In this document: piece after piece, positions 1-7,144 of the stretch
How positions within the stretch are numbered: the stretch's first letter is position 1
Layout of the letters: the number at the start of each line of letters is the position of its first letter
Assembly (NCBI RefSeq): GCF_003854935.1
Contig: NZ_CP033971.1
Coordinates: 1-64,000 of the forward strand
Length of the DNA: 64,000 nt
Source of the DNA: Cupriavidus pauculus
GTDB lineage: Bacteria; Pseudomonadota; Gammaproteobacteria; Burkholderiales; Burkholderiaceae
Direction: 5' to 3'
Translations under genes and position numbers: made by a program
The notes under the pieces: model-generated
What the model saw: the letters and a program-made list of their open reading frames with translations, nothing else
What the model was told of the DNA's origin: nothing
The model's database searches: none

Positions 1-27
1 ATGTTGCCCCGTCATTAAAGGAGAGTG

Positions 28-222
28 ATGCGGACCCGTTTGCGCCGCAAATCCTTCAACCTACCACTCGAAAATCAATGTCAAGTGAGACGAGAAACAG
101 ATGCAGCGACCAGGCAGAAGCTTATGGCTTTGTCGAGGTCCTGTGAGGGTCGAAAGCGAGGCAAAACCATATCGCTTTCAACATTCATGCTCGAATCAGC
201 AGTGCTTCAGTGCTTCTTTTAA
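28..222 (+). CDS. Possible small basic hypothetical protein (64 aa)
   Basis: An ATG follows a strong Shine-Dalgarno sequence (AAAGGAG) and opens a short frame rich in Arg and Lys. I recognise no domain. The first 18 bases of the window could be the tail of an upstream gene ending in TAA. The good ribosome site is the only argument for this gene; the residue pattern is not convincing, and the frame could be chance. Confidence 0.22.
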   Translation: MRTRLRRKSFNLPLENQCQVRRETDAATRQKLMALSRSCEGRKRGKTISLSTFMLESAVLQCFF

Positions 223-319
223 CGACTTGGGTTTAAGCATTTGAAGGTTAGTGCCCCTTCAGTGGGGCCGGCCTGTCTATACAGGTTAGATAGTTGGGGT
301 GCGTCGTCTGAGTGGAAAA

Positions 320-351
320 AAAGAACATGTTCCTTTCAAAAAAGGCGAAAG
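320..351 (-). repeat. Copy 1 of the GAACATGTTC palindromic repeat
   Basis: On the minus strand this reads CTTTCGCC, a T-run, GAAAGGAACATGTTC and another T-run. The same arrangement occurs at 12881-12909 and 44035-44063 on the plus strand. This copy is imperfect on one arm (GAACATGTTC core kept). No gene uses it obviously. Confidence 0.6.
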
Positions 352-444
352 CTCAGTGCACAGGGGTCTGATTCGCAGTCAAGACGGGCGAGGACGCGAT
401 CCTTGTCAGGCAATCGAATCGCGTGTAGAGTTTCCCTACCTTCA

Positions 445-463
445 GCGTCCTAGACGCATCGAT
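445..463 (+). promoter_or_regulatory. Conserved leader motif, copy a
   Basis: GCGTC (445-449), loop CTA, GACGC (453-457), then ATCGAT. This matches nine other plus-strand copies except for the final base (T for C). It lies about 230 bases before the start chosen for the membrane protein gene at 690, in a region with no other gene, so it is probably part of that gene's 5' leader. Confidence 0.6.
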
Positions 464-551
464 ATCGCGGTGGCTACACAGCCTCCACGTTGCGCGGTAG
501 ATTCCGCGCCGCGTACCGCCCATTCCCCCTGATTTTCTGCCGAGCTACCTA

Positions 552-586
552 GCGCCTTTAAGACATGTCATGCATGTCTTAAGCGC
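552..586 (+). promoter_or_regulatory. Inverted repeat upstream of the 690 gene
   Basis: TTAAGACATG (558-567) and CATGTCTTAA (573-582) form a perfect 10-base inverted repeat around a 5-base spacer. GCGC on each side extends it past a 2-base bulge. It could be an operator or an RNA hairpin. There is no T-run, so it is unlikely to be a terminator. Confidence 0.5.
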
Positions 587-689
587 GTTGTGGTGCGTGC
601 GCGCGTCTCTGGATTCCTTGCTCGTCCGAGCATCGAAAAATCGCCTGGCATCCGCCAGGAAATCCCTGCAACGTTTCTCGAGAGAAACC

Positions 690-998
690 ATGGAATCCTT
701 TGCCAACAACCTCATCAAACGCCCGCTCAAGCTTCTCGCATGGTCCCTGGCCCTGTTCGCAGCTTCGCAGTCGTTCATCGTTGCGATGTTTGTGTCCGCT
801 GTCGTCTTCTTCTACCTGAAAGAGAAGGCTGTCCAGTGGAGCAAGGTCGTACCGGCAGCGCCGAAAGTGGCGACGCCGGAGAAGCCGGTCGACAATCGCG
901 AGTCGACCGCTGATACCGCGCAACCCCCCGTGAAGCAGTACGAACGCTCGGCTGTGGTTACGCCCATCCGTCGCACCGGAACGCACGATCGTTCCTAA
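690..998 (+). CDS. Small membrane protein with Pro-rich tail, unknown function
   Basis: 102 residues. After a short basic start there is a hydrophobic stretch of about 25 residues (roughly 15-40), then a polar Pro/Ala/Thr-rich tail, so it is probably a single- or double-pass inner-membrane protein. I chose ATG 690, preceded by GAGAGAAACC, over the in-frame ATG at 570, which sits inside the inverted repeat at 552-586 and lacks a ribosome site. No family recognised. Confidence 0.5.
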   Translation: MESFANNLIKRPLKLLAWSLALFAASQSFIVAMFVSAVVFFYLKEKAVQWSKVVPAAPKVATPEKPVDNRESTADTAQPPVKQYERSAVVTPIRRTGTHDRS

Positions 999-1031
999 TC
1001 GCTGGCCGCCCGCAGTGTGGGGCGGCCTCAT

Positions 1032-1069
1032 CCACCTGTCTCGGGTATCCGTTACCCGCCGACAGGTGG
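1032..1069 (+). promoter_or_regulatory. Leader hairpin before the 1098 gene
   Basis: CCACCTGTC (1032-1040) pairs with GACAGGTGG (1061-1069). Inside it GGGTA (1043-1047) pairs with TACCC (1053-1057). It ends 28 bases before the GTG start and resembles the gene-proximal hairpins of many other genes in this element. Confidence 0.55.
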
Positions 1070-1097
1070 GTCTTCGGACGCCCGTCCGGAGACCATT

Positions 1098-1529
1098 GTG
1101 GAAACTGTGGCTGCTGGATGGCAGCTCGACTTCTTCGGTGAGGCAACTGCGATCGTTGTTCCCCCTCCGAAAGTCGACCCGCTGCCGGACCCCTCGCTTT
1201 GGAGCGACGCGGTCCGAGAAAAGATGGTCGACGCTCTCATTAGCCTGGCGTGCGACAGCCGCCGCGGCGACAACATGCCAGAGTCGTTGATCGACTGCGC
1301 CGACCTGCTCCGTGACCGTATTCGCAACAAGCCATCGCTAGACCTGGAGGAGTACTCCATGACGCTAGGGTGGATCTTCGGGTACTGGGATGGCGCGCTT
1401 CCCTACGCTTACGTCTGCGCGTTATGCGGGATCAGTCCCGAGGTGCTGCAGGACGTCGTACTCAACCATGCCCGCCTGAAAGCGGACCTCGAAGAGGTGC
1501 GCAGACAGTGCTGCGGCTCACTCCTATAG
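1098..1529 (+). CDS. Hypothetical protein (143 aa)
   Basis: I chose a GTG start because GGAGACC lies directly upstream and the region before it folds into a leader hairpin rather than coding well. The protein is soluble and acidic, with an ordinary globular composition and a C-terminal helical stretch containing two adjacent Cys. No domain recognised. It sits between the small membrane protein and the gene before ssb, on the same strand, 6 bases before the next gene. Confidence 0.55.
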   Translation: METVAAGWQLDFFGEATAIVVPPPKVDPLPDPSLWSDAVREKMVDALISLACDSRRGDNMPESLIDCADLLRDRIRNKPSLDLEEYSMTLGWIFGYWDGALPYAYVCALCGISPEVLQDVVLNHARLKADLEEVRRQCCGSLL

Positions 1530-1535
1530 ATTCCG

Positions 1536-2306
1536 ATGAAACTCATTCGCCTGATCAGGCGCGTCGCCGCGGCTGTACTGATGTCACCGTCGCCCAAACC
1601 AGCGGGCGAGGATGCATTGGTCAGCGTGGGCGCCGGCGCTGCCAACGAATACCAGATCGATATTGATGGAGTTCCCCATCTATTCCGAGATGAAGGCGAT
1701 CACGTCGTTCATTTCGTCGCGGTGTTCGATCGCGGCATCCAACACACGGCCTTCGGCCACAAGGTGCTTCCTGATGTTGTCCCGCGATGGGAGAACGTCG
1801 GCGTCGAACGAGGTCGCAACGTGACACCGCAGTCTGTGGCCGAGGCCACCATCCAAAGCAGCAAGGCAAAGCGAATAGCGAGTGGCGAAGAGGCGCGGTC
1901 CCGTACGGACCACGCAAGTGCCCCGACAAAGCGACGCGTTCCAGATGCCGAGGCATCGCTACCGCGTGATGCGACCGTTTCGGACGCCGGGTACACCGTT
2001 GGCCGGCTGATCGAGTGGGGAGAGATGGAGTTTCCCAATCGCAAGCCGGGCGGCAAGCCCACGTACACATCTTTTGCAGTTCGGCTCGATACCGCCAAGG
2101 GGGAGAAGACCCTCCAGGGCGAGGGCCTGAAGGAACCCCTTGCAAAGCTCGGCTGCCAGATCGGCGACGAGGTTGGCATCAAGCGCCTGCATAAGGAGAA
2201 GGTGCCGGCCTTCGATCATACGACCGGCCGCCCGATTATCGACCGTACAACCCGGAAGCAACTGCTCTATGACCGCTGGGTCTGGCAGATGCACCGCATT
2301 CATTGA
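1536..2306 (+). CDS. Hypothetical protein with relaxase/primase-type C-terminal domain, upstream of ssb
   Basis: 256 residues. The N-terminal third is unremarkable and the middle is polar and probably disordered. The last 110 residues (GYTVGRLIEWGE onward, with a GDEVGIKRL segment) resemble the short beta-rich domain found at the C-termini of some plasmid relaxases and primases (LPD7/KfrB-type neighbourhood). That likeness is from memory and weak. Only 12 bases separate it from ssb, so the two are probably co-transcribed and it may act on single-stranded DNA. Confidence 0.5.
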   Translation: MKLIRLIRRVAAAVLMSPSPKPAGEDALVSVGAGAANEYQIDIDGVPHLFRDEGDHVVHFVAVFDRGIQHTAFGHKVLPDVVPRWENVGVERGRNVTPQSVAEATIQSSKAKRIASGEEARSRTDHASAPTKRRVPDAEASLPRDATVSDAGYTVGRLIEWGEMEFPNRKPGGKPTYTSFAVRLDTAKGEKTLQGEGLKEPLAKLGCQIGDEVGIKRLHKEKVPAFDHTTGRPIIDRTTRKQLLYDRWVWQMHRIH

Positions 2307-2318
2307 CAGGAAACACAC

Positions 2319-2873
2319 ATGGCATCCGTGAACAAAGTGATTCTGGTAGGCAATCTCGGCGCTGATCCCGAGGTGCGTTACTTGCCCAGTGGCGACGCTG
2401 TGGCCAACATCCGCATTGCCACCACCGACCGCTACAAGGACAAGCAGTCCGGCGAGTTCAAGGAGGCGACGGAATGGCACCGTATCGCATTCTTCGGGAA
2501 GCTCGCCGAGATCGTGGGGCAGTATTTGAAGAAGGGCGCTTCGGTCTATATCGAAGGTCGCATCCGCACGCGTAAGTGGCAGGACCAGTCCGGCCAGGAC
2601 CGCTATAGCACCGAGATTGTTGCCGACCAGATGCAGATGCTGGGCGGTCGCCCGGGCGGACATGCCGACGGCGACGACAACGGGGCGGACGATGGTCGCA
2701 GCTCAGGCCAGCGAACGCGCGGGAGTGCCCAACGCCAGTCGCAAGGTCAGGATAGCTCGCAGCAAGCTGCAAGCTATGGCGGCGGAGGGGCCCAGCGCGG
2801 CGCCTTCGAAGACTTCGACGACATCCCCTTCGGCGTCCCGATGGCGCTCGATGGCATTCCGTTCCGCCGCTGA
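2319..2873 (+). CDS. ssb: Single-stranded DNA-binding protein
   Basis: 184 residues. The N-terminal 110 residues are a classic SSB OB fold ([14 protein letters not shown] start, later [12 protein letters not shown] and [15 protein letters not shown]). A Gly/Gln/Ser-rich linker follows, then an acidic tip. The tip DFDDIPF lies at about 165-171 and is followed by 13 more residues ending DGIPFRR, whereas the usual SSB ends at the Phe. Ribosome site AGGAAA. A terminator follows the gene. It would coat single-stranded DNA during replication or transfer of the element. Confidence 0.95.
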   Translation: MASVNKVILVGNLGADPEVRYLPSGDAVANIRIATTDRYKDKQSGEFKEATEWHRIAFFGKLAEIVGQYLKKGASVYIEGRIRTRKWQDQSGQDRYSTEIVADQMQMLGGRPGGHADGDDNGADDGRSSGQRTRGSAQRQSQGQDSSQQAASYGGGGAQRGAFEDFDDIPFGVPMALDGIPFRR

Positions 2874-2912
2874 CGCGGTCGCTTCGGGCTAGCCAGGCGT
2901 CTACGGCAATTT

Positions 2913-2955
2913 ACAACTGCTACCGGATCTCCGGTAGCAGTTGTCCTCTCTTTTC
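2913..2955 (+). terminator. Intrinsic terminator after ssb
   Basis: A perfect 14-base stem, ACAACTGCTACCGG (2913-2926) with CCGGTAGCAGTTGT (2931-2944), loop ATCT, then CCTCTCTTTTC. Confidence 0.8.
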
Positions 2956-3063
2956 ATCGGCCGGCGTTACGCCGCGTCATCCGCAGCTTTCTCCCCTCGA
3001 ATCGCCATGCTGAAAAGACGTTCTGGCCGCCGGCCGGGATGTCTTTTGAGCAAGCGTTCCTTC

Positions 3064-3102
3064 GCCTGTCTCAGGCATCGACCAACCCACTCCATTTGGA
3101 GT
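3064..3102 (+). promoter_or_regulatory. Leader motif copy b (altered stem) plus Shine-Dalgarno hairpin of the primase gene
   Basis: GCCTG (3064-3068), loop TCT, CAGGC (3072-3076), then ATCGAC. The stem sequence differs from the usual GCGTC/GACGC but still pairs. Next, ACTCC (3089-3093) pairs with GGAGT (3098-3102), which contains the ribosome site 8 bases before ATG 3110. Confidence 0.65.
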
Positions 3103-3109
3103 CCATCCC

Positions 3110-4186
3110 ATGAAACTGAAAGATCTGAGCGTGATTGTTGCGAGTTGGGAATCCCGTCAGTGGGATGCCTTCATCGCGGAGTATCTGGCTGCTGGCGTGC
3201 TGACCGATGCATTCTGGAGCGGCCGTCCTTGTCCCTGCCCCATATGCGGAGGCAAGGATCGGTTTACCTATACCCGTAACCGTCACCGCGGCGATTGGGT
3301 GTGTCGCAAATGCAATAACGGTAGCCCTGCAGGTGGCGACGGCCTGGAACTGGTCCGCCGCTATACCAACATGTCCTACTCTGAGCTGAAGCGTCGGCTC
3401 AACGGCGCCGGATCTCCGGAGCCGCTGCCTTTGGACGTTCGACCTGCGCCGACGCGAAAGCCACTGGACTCGGTGGCCAAGCTGCGACGCATCGAGAAGC
3501 AGTGGGCCAAGGCGGCGACCCTGTCACCGGGTGATCACGCGATGCGATATCTGGCCGCCCGCGTCCCGGGGCTGCGCGCTCCGAGGCCACAGTCGTTGCG
3601 GCTTGCCGTGCAGGAGTACTGGCACGACAAGCAATTGATCGGACGGTATCCAACGATCGTCGCGCAGTTCACGCTGCCGGACGGTCGGATGGCCACCTTG
3701 CATCGGACATCTTTGGATCCCGAGCGGCCAGAGAAAGCGACTGTGATCAGCCAAGACGGCGAAATTCTGCCTTCGAAGCGCAACGACGTTTCGGCGCGAC
3801 CGCCAGCCGGCGGCGCAGTGCGCTTGATGGCACCGCGCAATGGCGAGCTGGGCATAGCCGAAGGGCTGGAAACGGCCTATGCGGCCTACATGCAGTTTGG
3901 CGTGCCGACCTGGTACTGCTTGAACCGGGTGTTGTTGAGCCAGTTCGTTGTTCCGGCCGGCCTTGGCATCGAGACGGTCCACATCTTCGCGGACTTCGAT
4001 GCCGTCGACGTCAAGACGGGGAAGTCTCCCGGAGTGGCTGACGCGCTGATGCTCCAGAAGCGCCTGCGTCAGGCTGGCTACAAGGTGGTGCTGCATCGGC
4101 CCAAGGTCCGTGGCACCGACTTTTGCGATGAGTGGCGCACGACGTATCAGTTGCGCCAGTTGTATGCCCAGGCGATCCCCGCCTGA
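3110..4186 (+). CDS. Plasmid/phage-type DNA primase, CHC2 zinc finger plus Toprim
   Basis: 358 residues. Residues about 40-75 form a zinc finger (CPCPICGGKDRF ... WVCRKC) as in phage Gp4-type and integrated-element primases. A linker of about 150 residues follows. A Toprim-like domain covers about 240-340: GIAEGLETA supplies the acidic residue and FADFDAVD the DxD-like metal site. It would make RNA primers on the element's single-stranded DNA, in line with the adjacent ssb. Start chosen by the GGAG at 3098-3101. Confidence 0.88.
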   Translation: MKLKDLSVIVASWESRQWDAFIAEYLAAGVLTDAFWSGRPCPCPICGGKDRFTYTRNRHRGDWVCRKCNNGSPAGGDGLELVRRYTNMSYSELKRRLNGAGSPEPLPLDVRPAPTRKPLDSVAKLRRIEKQWAKAATLSPGDHAMRYLAARVPGLRAPRPQSLRLAVQEYWHDKQLIGRYPTIVAQFTLPDGRMATLHRTSLDPERPEKATVISQDGEILPSKRNDVSARPPAGGAVRLMAPRNGELGIAEGLETAYAAYMQFGVPTWYCLNRVLLSQFVVPAGLGIETVHIFADFDAVDVKTGKSPGVADALMLQKRLRQAGYKVVLHRPKVRGTDFCDEWRTTYQLRQLYAQAIPA

Positions 4187-4220
4187 TTCATTGCCGCATC
4201 CGCGGCGTCCTTCAACTTTT

Positions 4221-4282
4221 GCCCGGTGGGTCCGTCCCACTGGGCGGCCATCCCTTTGGGCAGCGTCTCTCAGGAGAAACGC
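4221..4282 (+). promoter_or_regulatory. Leader hairpins of the 4284 gene
   Basis: GCCCGGTGGG (4221-4230) pairs with CCCACTGGGC (4236-4245). A second, weaker hairpin, GCGT (4263-4266) with ACGC (4279-4282), encloses the ribosome site CAGGAG. This is the hairpin-then-hidden-ribosome-site layout seen across the element. Confidence 0.5.
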
Positions 4283-4283
4283 A

Positions 4284-4496
4284 ATGCCACAGAAAGGCTT
4301 TACCGCAATCGTGAATGGGCTGCACATCCATGCAATGCGCCGCACGTCGACGCATGACGTGCAGGCGTTGCAGTCGGAGGCTCAGTTCTACCATGTCTAC
4401 CGTCGGGACGGCCGCGACGGTCTGACCCTGCTGGAGAAGAGCCTGTCGTTCGATTCGGCGATGGACTATTGCCTTGCCCCCCGGACGCTGCATTGA
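4284..4496 (+). CDS. Small hypothetical protein (70 aa)
   Basis: Start ATG follows CAGGAGAAACGC, an excellent ribosome site. The protein is soluble with a central YHVYRRDGRDG segment and no recognised domain. It lies between the primase gene and a strong terminator and is probably co-regulated through its own leader. The ribosome site, leader and terminator make it credible despite its size. Confidence 0.6.
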   Translation: MPQKGFTAIVNGLHIHAMRRTSTHDVQALQSEAQFYHVYRRDGRDGLTLLEKSLSFDSAMDYCLAPRTLH

Positions 4497-4520
4497 GTGT
4501 CCCCAACCCATAAAACACAA

Positions 4521-4546
4521 AGCCCAGCGATCGCTGGGCTTTTTTC
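4521..4546. terminator. Bidirectional intrinsic terminator
   Basis: AGCCCAGCGA (4521-4530) pairs directly with TCGCTGGGCT (4531-4540), followed by six Ts on the plus strand. It separates the convergent 4284 (+) and 4567-4698 (-) genes. Confidence 0.85.
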
Positions 4547-4566
4547 ATTTCGGGGCTTCGTTCTCG

Positions 4567-4698
4567 CTACACCGGCTTCCGAGCCTTCATCCCACGGTAG
4601 AAGGCGACGCCGGCTTCCAGGACGCAGTAGCAGATCACCGTCGCAAACACGAAGCGGTTGATGTCGTGGTTGGTGGAAAGGAACTCAAAGAAGTGCAT
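4567..4698 (-). CDS. Small membrane protein (43 aa) at the end of the partition operon
   Basis: Read on the minus strand, ATG 4698 follows GGAGAAACTGTC. The 43-residue product has a polar start, one transmembrane segment (FVFATVICYCVLEAGVAFY) and a basic end, so N-out/C-in topology is likely. It lies downstream of the actin-like and partner genes and just before the terminator at 4521. No family recognised. Confidence rests on the ribosome site, membrane profile and placement. Confidence 0.55.
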   Translation of the reverse strand: MHFFEFLSTNHDINRFVFATVICYCVLEAGVAFYRGMKARKPV

Positions 4699-4760
4699 GA
4701 CAGTTTCTCCGCAGATAGTTGAACCAGATTGCCACAAGGAATAGCCGTGTCAACCCTCCT

Positions 4761-5159
4761 CTAATACCGGGCAAGCGCGTGATTGAGCGCGGCGATATCG
4801 ATGCCGGCCAAGGGATCCACCGGCGTGCCATCGCCTCCTGAAGACTCCGTAGGGGGTTGCATGGGTTGCGCAGCAACGGGCGGCCCTGATGACACGGCCG
4901 GTGGGGATACTGCTGTCACCCCGGACGCCGGTTGAGAAGGCGCCCATGCGCTCTCGATTTGCACGGGCGGTAGCTTCACGCCGAGTCCTGGTATCACAGG
5001 GTAGGGCTGACCGGCCACTACCGAAGCGCCCATTGCCTGCAATCCCTGGCGCGCCAGCATGCGCAAGATGAACGAGCGTTCACGAGCGGAGTGGAACTGC
5101 CGCAGGTAGGTGAGGAGATCGGCCTCGACCAGCGTCACGGTCATCTGGAGCTTGTCCAT
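4761..5159 (-). CDS. Partner protein of the actin-like partition ATPase (StbB/ParR position)
   Basis: 132 residues. The N-terminal 45 residues (MDKLQMTVTLVEADLLTYLR ... ERSFILRMLARQGL) could form a beta-strand plus helices of a ribbon-helix-helix DNA-binding fold. The rest is Pro/Ala-rich and probably disordered. The start is 8 bases after the stop of the actin-like gene. In ParM-type systems the gene after the ATPase encodes the centromere-binding adaptor, so that role is inferred from position and the possible fold, not from a clear family match. Confidence 0.6.
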   Translation of the reverse strand: MDKLQMTVTLVEADLLTYLRQFHSARERSFILRMLARQGLQAMGASVVAGQPYPVIPGLGVKLPPVQIESAWAPSQPASGVTAVSPPAVSSGPPVAAQPMQPPTESSGGDGTPVDPLAGIDIAALNHALARY

Positions 5160-5167
5160 GTGCGTCC

Positions 5168-6193
5168 TTACGCGGCCCGCTGTGCCTGCCGCGTAGCGGC
5201 GCCGATGGTGTAGAACCCGCGGACGTTGGCAAAGCACGGCGATTCCATCATGTGAATGGGGTTGAGCGGAAAGGCCGCGCGGATCGCCGGCGCATAGAGC
5301 TGGGCGCCGCCACCGGTCAGGATGATCGCCCGCAAGTCGTCGGTACGCCCGACGCGAGTCTGCACCTCCTTGACGGGCTGCTGGGTGAGCGCCATGGCTT
5401 CGGAAAGATAGGGGCTGAGATCGAGGTCCTCGCCGAAATAGACCAGGTGCTTCGATTCTCGAATGGCCTTGTCGATGCGCTCGATGCCGGCGTCTGGCTG
5501 GCCGCGATCGGCCGTGATCAGGCTGGCGACCTGCTGGTAGACGCGCGCGGCGCCGCCGGGAACGCCGCCGCTTCGAGTGTCATCCACGGTGTAGCCGCGG
5601 GCCACCACCCAGTCAGTAGTGAAGTAGCCGACATCGATGACGAGATACGCGTTGTCGGGATCGTACTGCTTGCCGCTCTGCTGAATGTAGTGGATGAGAG
5701 TGCCGAGCGGCTGGGGCAGCGGGAGAACGCTGCCGACATGGATGTCGCCCCACCCGAAATCGTGCGTGCCGGCAAACCGGTCCTTCAGATGGGCCGCGTA
5801 CTTCTGAGTATTGTGTACCGGCAGCCCCAGCACCAGGCGATCAACTTCCCGCGCGCCGGCATAGTGCAGGGCTCCGGCGAGGAGGGCGGCGTAACCCGGG
5901 GTTGCCGCAAAATCCTCCGACAACGACCGGCCAGTATGCACGTGCGCGCCGCTGATCGATACGTCCGGTCCCACCTCATACCGCGCGCCCTCCACTTCGA
6001 CGGTCAGGACATTGCGGCCCTTGAAGACACCGCCGCCGAAGGAATTCAGGGAACCGTTCGCCGCGAGAGGGGCGAGCGACGGAAACATGTTCGTCGCGAT
6101 GTCGGAGCCCATAGCCCACGCGGTCTTTGTGTTGCCGTAGCCAACGTCGATGGCGATCGTGGGGTGCTTGATATGGTCGAGATGTTGTTTCAT
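5168..6193 (-). CDS. Actin-like ATPase, PRTRC system protein D / ParM-StbA type
   Basis: 341 residues. Phosphate-binding motifs are visible: IDVGYGNTKTAW at 15-26, a second IDVGYFTTDW near 200, and an adenosine-type GGGAQLY near 300. The family polymerises to push plasmid copies apart. From memory, PRTRC system protein D is this kind of protein; the rest of the PRTRC cassette lies 25 kb away at 31627-37456. Ribosome site AAAGG. Phased repeats lie directly upstream, as a centromere and operator would. Confidence 0.85.
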   Translation of the reverse strand: MKQHLDHIKHPTIAIDVGYGNTKTAWAMGSDIATNMFPSLAPLAANGSLNSFGGGVFKGRNVLTVEVEGARYEVGPDVSISGAHVHTGRSLSEDFAATPGYAALLAGALHYAGAREVDRLVLGLPVHNTQKYAAHLKDRFAGTHDFGWGDIHVGSVLPLPQPLGTLIHYIQQSGKQYDPDNAYLVIDVGYFTTDWVVARGYTVDDTRSGGVPGGAARVYQQVASLITADRGQPDAGIERIDKAIRESKHLVYFGEDLDLSPYLSEAMALTQQPVKEVQTRVGRTDDLRAIILTGGGAQLYAPAIRAAFPLNPIHMMESPCFANVRGFYTIGAATRQAQRAA

Positions 6194-6265
6194 TGACAGC
6201 TACCTTTTGGATGGAGTGGTTCGATCTCGCCGATGTGTCGTGGTCGGAGCAGGTCATTGCATGGT

Positions 6266-6359
6266 CCCACTTGATGGCACTTGAGCCTGACTAAGTGGCA
6301 CTTGATGGCATCAAGTCCTTTAGGCGCCAAGCCATTCGTGGCACTTGATAGGACTTGGT
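6266..6359. repeat. Phased CACTTGAT repeats, candidate centromere/operator of the actin-like operon
   Basis: CACTTGA(T/G) or close variants start at 6268, 6278, 6299, 6342 and (GACTTGGT) 6352, with an inverted ATCAAGT at 6310-6316. Spacings are 10, 21, 43 and 10 bases, close to whole helical turns. They lie about 75-160 bases upstream of the actin-like gene start, where ParR-type proteins bind parC sites. Confidence 0.7.
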
Positions 6360-6511
6360 GGGACATGCTCTGGCGTGGACCGACTTCGTGGCACATCGCT
6401 CTCAGCCACTCTACCGTCGGAAAAACGAAGTCAAGCGCCGAAAGCTGTGGGATTTCGCGTGCGAAACGTTGCCGGTGATTCGTATCCTGGTTTATCCTTT
6501 GCACACCTACC

Positions 6512-6548
6512 GCGTCCCCGACGCATCGACTCCGCCGCCATTGGGCGG
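6512..6548 (+). promoter_or_regulatory. Leader motif copy c, with no coding gene after it
   Basis: GCGTC (6512-6516), loop CCC, GACGC (6520-6524), ATCGAC, then a GC-rich hairpin ending GGGCGGC. A terminator follows at 6606-6631 and I see no convincing gene between, so this leader appears orphaned or makes a short RNA. Confidence 0.6.
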
Positions 6549-6605
6549 CACAAAACGGCCTTCGATCCTTCCTCACCGAGGGGTGCTGCAGGGCTCACTG
6601 TTCAT

Positions 6606-6631
6606 GCCGGAAATTGCACCGGCTTTTTTTT
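6606..6631 (+). terminator. Intrinsic terminator downstream of the orphan leader
   Basis: GCCGG (6606-6610) pairs with CCGGC (6619-6623), followed by eight Ts. It would end any transcript starting at the leader at about 120 bases. Confidence 0.7.
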
Positions 6632-6662
6632 CAATCAAATCAAGTGGACCGTGTCGGATAGT

Positions 6663-6832
6663 GAGGACACCGGACACCGCGATACCAAGCCGATTGGCGG
6701 TCTGTTTGTGAAAATAGACCGTAGTGCGGACAATTCCGAAGCCGGACACCGGACAGGTGCTCTGTGGAAATTCCGCGTATGCCCGACACCCTTACAGCCG
6801 CGTGGCTGGGTGCGGATCACGAAGCCCGACAC
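6663..6832. repeat. Direct repeats of a CC(G/C)GACAC core next to the recombinase gene
   Basis: ACACCGGACACC occurs near 6668, GCCGGACACCGGACA at 6741-6755, and GCCCGACAC at 6781-6789 and 6824-6832. Spacings between the last three are about 40 and 43 bases. They could be recombinase arm sites or replication iterons. No gene is clear in the surrounding 6632-6790. Confidence 0.4.
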
Positions 6833-7142
6833 ACTGCGGCGGGGATGATCTGACTTTGGGGTGGGGAGCTGCTTTGCGTGCCGGGAAACGGTGAACGCAG
6901 GCTTCTGAGCAGATATCGATCCGGGGGGCGCCACCGGTACCAGAACGGCGCAACAGGTAATCACCCATCACGGCATAGGCGGCAGGCGTGTGGACGCAAT
7001 CCACGCGGGGCAGGCCGGCATCCAGAGATGCACCGGATAGGGTGGCCGCGCAAGCGGCGCGTGAGGCGAGAGCCTTGCGTGTTCGCGTAAGCGGACGGTC
7101 ACGACGCATTGCTTCCATGCTCAGGGCCGATCGGTTTGGCAT
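6792..7142 (-). CDS. Possible hypothetical protein (116 aa) downstream of a small lipoprotein gene
   Basis: An ATG lies two bases after the stop codon of the lipoprotein gene, which would allow coupled translation. The frame is Arg/Ala/Pro-rich with a Cys pair (IDICSEACVHRF) and no recognised domain. It covers the repeats at 6663-6832 in part. With high GC, long open frames occur by chance, so this is weakly supported. Confidence 0.25.
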   Translation of the reverse strand: MPNRSALSMEAMRRDRPLTRTRKALASRAACAATLSGASLDAGLPRVDCVHTPAAYAVMGDYLLRRSGTGGAPRIDICSEACVHRFPARKAAPHPKVRSSPPQCVGLRDPHPATRL

Positions 7143-7144
7143 CG

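Noticed and set aside
5252-6196. A 314-residue plus-strand frame opposite the actin-like gene
   Set aside because: Antisense shadow; the minus strand carries clear actin-family motifs.
6266-6832. Repeats near 6.3-6.8 kb as a CRISPR array
   Set aside because: Units are under 12 bases, spacing is uneven and no cas genes are near; they fit protein-binding sites.
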